Assembly: GCA_030631125.1 (NCBI GenBank)
Contig: DAOVLS010000167.1
Span: forward strand, 1-5,813
Origin: Planctomycetales bacterium
Lineage (GTDB): Bacteria; Planctomycetota; Phycisphaerae; SM23-33
DNA: 5,813 bases
Direction of reading: 5' to 3'
The position numbers and the translations under genes were made by a program. This document shows, piece after piece, positions 1 to 5,813 of the stretch. The number at the start of each line of letters is the position of its first letter. The first letter of the stretch is position 1. A model generated the notes under the pieces. It searched no databases and was not told the origin of the DNA. It was given only the letters and a program-made list of their open reading frames with translations.

Positions 1-2347
1 CGATATCGACCGCCGCCGTTGAGCCGTCGGTGTATTCCAGTTCGTATCGCCCCAGCGGCGTGTGGACGATCATGTCGGCCGAGGTAGTCTGGAGGAAGAC
101 GAGGCTGTCGGCCTTTGCGCCGACGGGTACCTCGACCTGCGCCGGGCATCTGCCGTCGGCATCGACGAGGACAACGCCGTCGGCGATGTTGAACCGAATC
201 CCTTTGAGCGTAACTTCGCCCGTCGGAAGTCCTGTCAGGTCGTAGCCGCCTTTGCCGCCGGTCGTATCCCGCAGCGGTGCGGTGGTTTTACCCGTCAAGT
301 CAATCGGATTGAACGACTTTGCCTCGCTCCGGGCCGGCAGGCGCGAATCGCTGATTTGCGAGCGAATCCTCGGCATCATCTCGGCAATCTTGCGATTCAT
401 CACCCATCGTAAATTGTCGCTGTAATGCTCCGACCAGATCATGTTGGCCGAGTATATGAAATCGTATATCTTCCCGCTGCTGCCGTAATCGTTTTCGTCG
501 GCGTGCCCCCAGGTGGAGACCTCCGCGCCGATGACGCCTTCGCGGGCGCTTCGGGTGGTGAATCGCGTGTAATGGCTGGAGTAGAAATTGCCCATTATCA
601 CCTTGAAGCCGTGATCCAGCAGGCGGGTCTCGATGTCCCGGTCAGTTGCGAAGTACCAGACGAAATCCATCATCACGATGTCCTTGGGAATCATGTCGAT
701 AGCGTCCGGAACGGCGTAAGGCCGGAAGTCCTGGATCATGTCAGACCAGATCATCATCCCCAGACCCTTGCTCTTGAGGTAATCGTAAATCTTATTGACG
801 TCCAGGGCATACAGTTCGGCGCGGTCCTTGTCCTTGCAGCGGTCGCAGACGCCGAGCGTATAGACCTCGTCGTGGCCCATCTCGATGTACCGCTCCGGCT
901 CGAAGACCTCGATAACCTCGTCGATCATATCGAAGATAATCTTGTGGCTGTCCGGGTGCAGCGGGCAGTAGGCGTCGGGGTACACGCCGGGTTTCTCGGC
1001 TATTTCCGGATAGGTCATTGTCAGGTACTCGACGTGGCTGAGCGACTGGATTTCGGGGATGACCTCGAAGCCGTAGGATTTGGCGTAGTTGACCAGGTCG
1101 CGGACCTCGTCCTTTGACAGGTACGAGCCGCCTCCGAGTTGCCCGTGCGGAACGGGCGGCCTTTTTCCCTCGGCGGCCTCGGCGTTGAACTTCTCCCAGG
1201 TCTCGTTGATTTCCGGTCGGCGGTCGAATTTCATTCCGGAAGTAACCTGGAGGAAGATCGTGTTCATCTTCATCGGCGCCCAGACGTATCTTATCATGCG
1301 CTTGATGAAGGGGATGTCCTTTCTGTGCGGCATGAAGATGTGGACGCCGCGGAATTCCATCTTCGGGTAATCTTCGATGAGGCAGGTATCGGCCGACGGT
1401 TCGTCGCTTCCGAACAGTTGCAGGAGCGTTTCGACGCCGTAGATAAGCCCTCTGCGGTCCTGGGCGACGAGCAATGCGCCGTCGGTTCGAACGCCCAGCG
1501 TGTAGCCGTCGGGTTTCGCCCCGGCCAGGCCGGCTTTATCAAGTGCTTCGCATTCGCCGGGCTTTCCGAGCACTACGTCGCCTGTCCCACTGCGAACAAC
1601 CTCCGCCGTCAGGCCGAAGGTTTCGTCAATCTTCTCGACCAGCAGCGTTGCGGCAAAGAGCGTGTCGTCGGACGCATCCTTGCCGACGACGATCTTCGGC
1701 GAGTCGGGCAGTTTGAATTCGCCCTTGCCGTCGAATGTCATCTTCTGCGGGACCGGAAAGACCTTCGGCTCGGCGGCACTTGCGCCCCAGACCTCCATGC
1801 CGGTCAGCAGGATGTCCCTGTTGAACGAATCCATGCGGACGATCAGTTGGTCTGTTTCCTCTCCGACGCTGACTGAAAGCGCCTCGTCGTCCAGCGGTTT
1901 GACCTGCCGCCTTTGTCCCAGCGTGCCGGCGAGGATGAGTTCGCCGTCGCTGTTGCGTGCATAGACCTCTACGCAGTTGACGCCGACGGGTTCGACGTAG
2001 TCGGGCACTTCGCCGATAGCGACGTTACCGTATTTGCCGGCGGTCGGGAGTTCTTCGGCCTCTCGCCGCGCCTGGTGAAGAACGACGCGATCCACGAAGT
2101 ATCGCCCTTTCAGATCGATAACGATGTCAGCGCCCATCTCGCCGACGGTGTTTCCGATCCAGCCGACCTGCGTGTCGGCGTCGCCGTCGGTGAGGCTGCC
2201 GGCGGAGAAAGCGATTGCTCCGTCGGCGCCGACCTTGTCGGCCTTCAGGTCCGGCGGAAACGCTTCGGTCCGGCCTCGCTGGCGATAGGCATAAGTGCCG
2301 TCAATCTGTGTTCCCTTACCGTTTCCCGTCAAACATCCAAGACTCAT
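1..2347 (-). CDS. GH20 family beta-N-acetylhexosaminidase-like protein with discoidin-like N-terminus (3' end outside window)
   Basis: The frame is open from an ATG at 2347 to the left edge, 782 codons without a stop; the C-terminus is missing. Residues about 20-190 resemble an F5/8 type C/discoidin domain (SLTDGDADTQVGW, then IVIDLKGRYFVDRVVLHQ, ending LTGMEVWG). Residues about 194-325 match the GH20b domain (PKVFPVPQKMTF; RGLIYGVETLLQLFG). Residues about 330-655 are the GH20 TIM barrel: Arg333 in FRGVHIF (expected substrate-binding Arg), His438 in QSLSH, Asp493-Glu494 in IEMGHDEV (expected catalytic pair) and Trp613 in STWGH. From about residue 680 a beta-rich module follows and runs off the window. 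GH20 enzymes hydrolyse terminal N-acetylglucosamine or N-acetylgalactosamine by substrate-assisted catalysis; the exact substrate cannot be read here. Glu489 replaces the usual His of HxGxDE. No signal peptide is visible: the discoidin-like fold begins almost at the start. The start is fixed by a strong GAGGAG 7 nt upstream. It lies 16 nt after the preceding GH20 gene, which is clearly a divergent paralogue, so co-transcription is likely. Confidence 0.92.
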   Translation of the reverse strand, partial: MSLGCLTGNGKGTQIDGTYAYRQRGRTEAFPPDLKADKVGADGAIAFSAGSLTDGDADTQVGWIGNTVGEMGADIVIDLKGRYFVDRVVLHQARREAEELPTAGKYGNVAIGEVPDYVEPVGVNCVEVYARNSDGELILAGTLGQRRQVKPLDDEALSVSVGEETDQLIVRMDSFNRDILLTGMEVWGASAAEPKVFPVPQKMTFDGKGEFKLPDSPKIVVGKDASDDTLFAATLLVEKIDETFGLTAEVVRSGTGDVVLGKPGECEALDKAGLAGAKPDGYTLGVRTDGALLVAQDRRGLIYGVETLLQLFGSDEPSADTCLIEDYPKMEFRGVHIFMPHRKDIPFIKRMIRYVWAPMKMNTIFLQVTSGMKFDRRPEINETWEKFNAEAAEGKRPPVPHGQLGGGSYLSKDEVRDLVNYAKSYGFEVIPEIQSLSHVEYLTMTYPEIAEKPGVYPDAYCPLHPDSHKIIFDMIDEVIEVFEPERYIEMGHDEVYTLGVCDRCKDKDRAELYALDVNKIYDYLKSKGLGMMIWSDMIQDFRPYAVPDAIDMIPKDIVMMDFVWYFATDRDIETRLLDHGFKVIMGNFYSSHYTRFTTRSAREGVIGAEVSTWGHADENDYGSSGKIYDFIYSANMIWSEHYSDNLRWVMNRKIAEMMPRIRSQISDSRLPARSEAKSFNPIDLTGKTTAPLRDTTGGKGGYDLTGLPTGEVTLKGIRFNIADGVVLVDADGRCPAQVEVPVGAKADSLVFLQTTSADMIVHTPLGRYELEYTDGSTAAVDI

Positions 2348-2354
2348 AAGAACT

Positions 2355-2360
2355 CTCCTC
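2355..2360 (-). promoter_or_regulatory. Ribosome binding site of the second GH20 gene
   Basis: On the minus strand GAGGAG lies 7 nt before the ATG at 2347. It is a near-perfect Shine-Dalgarno sequence and decides that start. It sits in the 16-nt gap after the TAA stop of the upstream gene, which leaves no room for a separate promoter and supports translation from a shared mRNA. Confidence 0.8.
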
Positions 2361-2363
2361 TGT

Positions 2364-4475
2364 TTAGGTAAAATTTTCCCGAAAATATTCCTCTACCTTC
2401 AGGCAGGTACGAATCATCTGTAACTGCCCAAGAAACTCCCGAACCTTTTCTTCGCCTGGCAGTGGATTGTCAAGGATAGTCTTGATTTCCTCGGCCCGGA
2501 GTGTCCGGGCAAGGACGGCCCGGCATTGTTCTTTGATTCGCTCAGTCTCTTCGCCGGCCTCGGCGAGTTTCTCAATCGCATCGTCGATTTGTGGAAGTCC
2601 TATCCCGGCCTGGTCAAGACCTTCCGGAACGGACGCCGGCGAGAGAAATCCGGTCCAGTGGGCCACGTCGGATGCCTGCCAGAGGGAGAATTTCTCCCGG
2701 TCGAAATGCGCCATGATAGAATTCTCGACGTCCGCCAGGACTTTGACCCTTCTTGCCTGGGCGGTCCGGGCGGCGGCGGCCAGTTCCATGTAGTCCAGAA
2801 AGAGCCGATTATCTTTCGCCTTATCTTTAGCGTCATCCAGCATCGCCAGACACCGGCTGGAGGTCTTTTCTACTTCGTCGGCGGTGTCGGCGTTGATGAT
2901 CCCGCCCATCATGTACATTGACCGGACGAGGTCGTCGGCATCGGTTCCCAGGAAGACCGAGGCGAATTTGCGGTCGAACTGCTCGCGTGAAACCATCCCC
3001 GGCGACCAGGCCGATTCCGCCGTCGCCAGGATCGGAAGCCAACTTATCTCCAGCGGCTCGCCGCCTGAATAGAAAAGCGGATAAAATGTGCGCCCGGGCC
3101 AATGGGTATTGACCATGCCCTCCGCGCCTTCGTCGGCCAGCGCTTCGCAGAACGCCGTCGTATTGGGAACCCTTATCCGCCAGTCGCCCTGATACCGCGC
3201 CGCACCGAGGACCTTGTAACCCTTGTCGTGGAAATATTTGATATAAGGAAAGCCTTTAATCATTTCGGGAAACTCGCCCGTACCCTCGTCCCAGTAAGGC
3301 CGGAAGACTTCCAGAACGTCATCGGGCACCTGGTCGATGACCTGCCTGCCGGAGAACTCCAGCCCCGCCCACCGGACGAACGGCGCAGGCCGACTTCCGG
3401 TGCGGTACTGCCAGTACATAATCTGGAAATCCCGGCTGAGGCCCTCTGCCTGACGCGGGTAGTTGGTCAGATAGTCGTACCAGAGGACGGGGGTCTTTCC
3501 CTTGCTCTTGATGAAGGCTCCGGCCTTATTGACGTAGTCCACGAAGAGTTTGCTCTTACCGTGTTTTTCGGCGAACTCCCGGCAGCGGTCGCACTGTCCG
3601 AGGTGGAAGGTCTCGTCGGCCCCGATGTGGAAGTAACGCGAGTCGGCGTGAAGTTCCATTACCTCACAGGCCATGTCGGCGAACATCTCCAGGGACGCCG
3701 GATTCAGCGGGCAGTACTGCCAGGCCTGGGGAATAATGTCGCTCATGGACGAGTCCGACTGCTCGGCCAGGTGCGCGTATTCGGGATGTTTCAGAACGTA
3801 CGTCAGGTGCCCGAAAGACTGCACCAGGGGAATCACTTCTATGTGATGCGCCTTGGCTACGCGAAGCAGACTTTCGACCTGCTCTCTGCTCAAGGCCAGC
3901 GGGTGACGCAAAACGGAGTGCTTCTCGTATGGGAACTTGTCCTCATATTCCAGCAGGATCGCGTTTATCTTGAACCGGCTGAGCCTGCGAATGAACTCTT
4001 CGAGGTATTCATACGTCGGCGTCATGCTCCAGAGGTTCACGTGGATGCCTCTTACCCGGAGGCTTGGTGAGTCTTCTATCTGCCCACAGGGGATGGAGGG
4101 GTTGTCGCCGCCGATGAGTTGGATTAACGTCTGTACGCCGTAGAACAGTCCCGCCGGGTCGGAGGCGGTTATGGTTGCCTGCTCCCGCGTAACGGCCAGT
4201 TCGTATCCTTCCGACGTTGACTCGCCTGGCCCTGCGGGCGGTTCGGGACGTTCGGCGGCAATGACGATTGAATGTGCGCCGTTGCGTGACTCGATCGTCT
4301 CTGTCGCCGGTTCAGGTCCGCCGAGCGATTTGATATGCTCGGATAAAAGTTTTGCCGTGTAATCGGCGTCGGGTGAAGCGGAGAAAATGAAACACTTCAC
4401 CCGCCCGGACAGGACGAACCTTCCCTCGCCGGGCGTTACCTTCTTCGGTTCCGGAATGACTGCGTTTTGCATCAT
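2364..4475 (-). CDS. GH20 family beta-N-acetylhexosaminidase-like protein
   Basis: A complete gene of 703 residues from the ATG at 4475 to the TAA at 2366-2364. Residues 1-138 are a GH20b-type domain (NAVIPEPKKVTPGEGRF; GLFYGVQTLIQLIGG). The GH20 TIM barrel spans about 140-480: Arg142 in VRGIHV, His223 in QSFGH, Asp287-Glu288 in HIGADET as the expected catalytic polarising/acid pair, and Trp459 in NTHWPG. The remainder, about 490-703, is mostly helical and has no family I can name. Family members release terminal N-acetylhexosamine through an oxazolinium intermediate; GlcNAc/GalNAc specificity is not readable. No signal peptide is seen, so a cytoplasmic location is inferred. The start is chosen because AGGA lies 8 nt before 4475; a second ATG follows at once at 4472. 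A GTG at 4559, overlapping the upstream stop as GTGA, would add 28 residues. That extension (basic, Cys- and Phe-containing) resembles nothing in the family and reads through a palindrome, so I consider it untranslated. The gene lies between a deacetylase-like gene and a second GH20 gene. Confidence 0.94.
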   Translation of the reverse strand: MMQNAVIPEPKKVTPGEGRFVLSGRVKCFIFSASPDADYTAKLLSEHIKSLGGPEPATETIESRNGAHSIVIAAERPEPPAGPGESTSEGYELAVTREQATITASDPAGLFYGVQTLIQLIGGDNPSIPCGQIEDSPSLRVRGIHVNLWSMTPTYEYLEEFIRRLSRFKINAILLEYEDKFPYEKHSVLRHPLALSREQVESLLRVAKAHHIEVIPLVQSFGHLTYVLKHPEYAHLAEQSDSSMSDIIPQAWQYCPLNPASLEMFADMACEVMELHADSRYFHIGADETFHLGQCDRCREFAEKHGKSKLFVDYVNKAGAFIKSKGKTPVLWYDYLTNYPRQAEGLSRDFQIMYWQYRTGSRPAPFVRWAGLEFSGRQVIDQVPDDVLEVFRPYWDEGTGEFPEMIKGFPYIKYFHDKGYKVLGAARYQGDWRIRVPNTTAFCEALADEGAEGMVNTHWPGRTFYPLFYSGGEPLEISWLPILATAESAWSPGMVSREQFDRKFASVFLGTDADDLVRSMYMMGGIINADTADEVEKTSSRCLAMLDDAKDKAKDNRLFLDYMELAAAARTAQARRVKVLADVENSIMAHFDREKFSLWQASDVAHWTGFLSPASVPEGLDQAGIGLPQIDDAIEKLAEAGEETERIKEQCRAVLARTLRAEEIKTILDNPLPGEEKVREFLGQLQMIRTCLKVEEYFRENFT

Positions 4476-4478
4476 GGT

Positions 4479-4487
4479 CCCTTTCCT
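4479..4487 (-). promoter_or_regulatory. Ribosome binding site of the first GH20 gene
   Basis: The minus strand reads AGGAAAGGG, then ACC and ATG at 4475. AGGA is 8 nt from that ATG, while AAGGG is 6 nt from the second ATG at 4472, so either of the adjacent Met codons may be used. The site favours these starts over the upstream GTG at 4559. Confidence 0.7.
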
Positions 4488-4491
4488 GCAC

Positions 4492-4507
4492 CCCCGCTTA
4501 AGCGGGG
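4492..4507. repeat. Perfect 16-bp palindrome in the intergenic gap (possible mRNA hairpin)
   Basis: The sequence CCCCGCTTAAGCGGGG is its own reverse complement. As RNA it could form a six-pair GC stem with a UUAA loop, starting 5 nt before the AGGA of the GH20 ribosome binding site. No T-run follows it on either strand, so it does not look like an intrinsic terminator. It could be an mRNA processing or stability element, a translation-modulating hairpin, a dyad operator, or one copy of a dispersed intergenic repeat. Only the palindrome itself is seen; the role is open. Confidence 0.6.
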
Positions 4508-4555
4508 ATCTGTTACAAAAACCATCAAAGCCTGAACGGTTAAAAAATCTGAAAA

Positions 4556-5813
4556 TCACTCATCCGGGGTTACCCGAACGGTAATCGCCTCCGCCGGCGG
4601 GATTTCGGGTATGACTACAAGGCGGCCCCGGAGGATTTTCAGTTCTGTCTTTTCACACAATGCGCTGCGGACGTCGGCGCTGCAGTCGATTGTCAGTTCC
4701 CGCACGGGAAGGTCGCCCGGGTTGGTTATAGCGATAACAAGGTCCTGGCCGTCCATTTGCGAAGAGATAGACAGCGACTCCCGCGCCTTGACCCAGTCCA
4801 GTTGCTCTGCCGAGGTCGTAATCCGCATCGCCCCGCGCTCCAGGCGGACGGAGATGTCCTCCATGAACGCCTTCCAGTCGTCGAAGTATTTTGGCATTCC
4901 CTGGGGGACGTGGGTAACGAACTCAATCATGCACGGGATGCCCGTCGCATCGGCCAGGCCTGCCATTTCGTCCAGTGTCCGGACGTCGTAAGACCGGTTG
5001 ATAGCAAGCCATCCGCTGGCGGTATTCACGTCGATATAAAGACCGAATTTCTCGTGCCGTACGACGTATGGCCAGTAGGGGCAGGCATCGGGCGTGAGGA
5101 ATTTGTTGATGGGCGAGGTGTACTCGCCGCAGAGTTCGTAACCGGCTTCGGCGGCCAGTTGCAGAGTGTTTTCCGTGGAGTACTGGTAATCGCCGGGGAT
5201 GCTCCACAGCAGCATCGGATGGCCTAGGATTCGCTCCAGTTTCTCTTTACTTTCTCGCAGGTCGATTGCCTGTTCGGTCTCATCGGCGTTCATTGCGTGC
5301 CGGCCTCGGGTATGGCAGACAATCACGTGCCCGTTGGCCTCCCACGCCCGCAGGCGCTCCTCGCCGAGAGGCGTGGAAATCTTGTCGGTCTCCACCGCCA
5401 CTGCCAGCGGATAGGGAGAGGCCTCGAGCACGCGATTAGTGTCGTGGTAGGGGTCGCCGTACTGTCCAGCGTGTCCGTCGTCGGTTCCGACATCGTCGAT
5501 GCGCAACAGGAGATTGGCTATGCCGCCGGGCATCTGCATAATTCTCGGCAGAGGCGCCGGCGAAATCCGGCCGAGGAGATTCGCCAGGAATGACCGGTAG
5601 AACAGCAGGTCGGTGCGTATTAGTCCGTGTGGTCCTGTCGGAGGCAGGGCCTCGTAGGAGATGTATGCGGCCCGGCCCCTGCCGAAGGAGTTGGTCGCCA
5701 GAAAAACGTGCCCTTCGGGCATATCGCCCCAGTACTCGTTGTGCCCGCGGCTCCTGGCCAGGACTTCGGCGGTTTCCGCGGCGACATTTGTCTTGAGCGT
5801 AACGCCGAAAGTC
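4556..5813 (-). CDS. Polysaccharide deacetylase-like (CE4/NodB) protein with amidotransferase-like N-terminal segment (5' end outside window)
   Basis: The frame is open from the right edge (first whole codon 5812-5810) to TGA at 4558-4556, about 418 residues. The ATG at 5722 is probably internal, because the 30 codons before it continue the same domain. Numbering from that Met: residues 1-52 plus the preceding 30 resemble the end of a GATase1/ThuA/beta-galactosidase-trimerisation fold (HVFLATNSFGRGRAAYIS, then DLLFYRSFLANLLG). Residues about 66-312 resemble a NodB/CE4 domain: Asp76-Asp77 in LRIDDVG (motif 1), HTRGRH at 137-142 (motif 2), WSIPGDY around 173-179 followed by LAAEAGYE, and FVTHVP near 269-273. 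Residues about 316-388 look like a small beta-sandwich. CE4 enzymes remove N- or O-acetyl groups using a metal held by one Asp and two His. Here motif 2 has an extra residue between the His and the usual Arg near the third motif is absent, so activity is uncertain. It is followed after 80 nt by a GH20 gene, which fits a role on an N-acetylhexosamine glycan. Confidence 0.83.
   Translation of the reverse strand, partial: TFGVTLKTNVAAETAEVLARSRGHNEYWGDMPEGHVFLATNSFGRGRAAYISYEALPPTGPHGLIRTDLLFYRSFLANLLGRISPAPLPRIMQMPGGIANLLLRIDDVGTDDGHAGQYGDPYHDTNRVLEASPYPLAVAVETDKISTPLGEERLRAWEANGHVIVCHTRGRHAMNADETEQAIDLRESKEKLERILGHPMLLWSIPGDYQYSTENTLQLAAEAGYELCGEYTSPINKFLTPDACPYWPYVVRHEKFGLYIDVNTASGWLAINRSYDVRTLDEMAGLADATGIPCMIEFVTHVPQGMPKYFDDWKAFMEDISVRLERGAMRITTSAEQLDWVKARESLSISSQMDGQDLVIAITNPGDLPVRELTIDCSADVRSALCEKTELKILRGRLVVIPEIPPAEAITVRVTPDE

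Noticed and set aside
425..1117. Plus-strand open frame of 230 codons
   Set aside because: It is antisense to the GH20 barrel of the left gene, whose minus-strand product has clear family motifs. The plus-strand product is Val/Asp-rich with no recognisable domain, typical of a shadow frame in GC-rich DNA.
1139..1876. Plus-strand open frame of 245 codons
   Set aside because: It lies antisense to the GH20b and discoidin-like part of the same gene; it has no domain and no convincing ribosome binding site.
2331..2347. Lipoprotein signal at the N-terminus of the left GH20 protein (MSLGC)
   Set aside because: The Cys is at position 5 with no basic and hydrophobic leader before it, too short for a lipobox signal peptide.
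3102..4070. Plus-strand open frame of 322 codons, the longest on that strand
   Set aside because: It is exactly antisense to the GH20 barrel containing the catalytic Asp-Glu; its product has no recognisable motif and is explained by the codon bias of the real gene.
4491..4510. Intrinsic terminator between the deacetylase-like gene and the GH20 gene
   Set aside because: The hairpin has no T-tract downstream on either strand and is followed at once by a ribosome binding site, so termination there is not supported.
4508..4555. Sigma-70 type promoter in the AT-rich part of the intergenic gap
   Set aside because: A TTGATG could serve as a -35, but no acceptable -10 lies at normal spacing; the position falls in the GC palindrome.
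4757..5227. Plus-strand open frame of 156 codons
   Set aside because: It is antisense to the deacetylase-like domain; no family resemblance and no supporting start signals.

Overview
The window is a GC-rich bacterial segment fully occupied by three genes on the minus strand, read from right to left. They are tightly packed, with gaps of about 80 and 16 nt, and look like part of one operon. Two genes run off the window: the first (right edge) lacks its start and the last (left edge) lacks its end. The large plus-strand open frames are antisense shadows of these genes. The protein style suggests the Planctomycetota or a related PVC-type carbohydrate degrader: multi-domain family-20 glycosidases with discoidin-like and beta-sandwich appendages, and a deacetylase fused to an amidotransferase-like domain. 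That taxonomic guess is weak, because no phylogenetic marker is present.

Layout in transcription order. (1) 5813-4556: a polysaccharide deacetylase-like (CE4/NodB) protein. In front of it is a GATase1/ThuA/beta-galactosidase-trimerisation-like segment, and behind it a small beta-sandwich. (2) 4475-2364: a glycoside hydrolase family 20 (GH20) enzyme with an N-terminal GH20b domain, a TIM barrel with an Asp-Glu catalytic pair, and a helical C-terminus. The 80-nt gap before it holds a perfect 16-bp palindrome next to its ribosome binding site. (3) 2347-1: a second, longer GH20 protein. It has an F5/8 type C (discoidin)-like N-terminal domain, GH20b, a GH20 barrel, and a C-terminal beta-rich module that is cut by the window edge.

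Taken together, the genes suggest a cluster for breaking down an N-acetylhexosamine-containing glycan. Two divergent GH20 paralogues would remove or process terminal N-acetylhexosamine residues, and the deacetylase-like protein would act on N-acetyl groups or be a non-catalytic relative. Neither GH20 protein has a recognisable signal peptide. The most unusual observations are a three-cysteine pattern with identical spacing around the active site of both GH20 enzymes, loss of the canonical His of the HxGxDE motif in only one of them, non-standard metal-site motifs in the deacetylase, and the palindrome beside the GH20 start. I found no RNA genes, CRISPR arrays, mobile elements or recognisable terminators.
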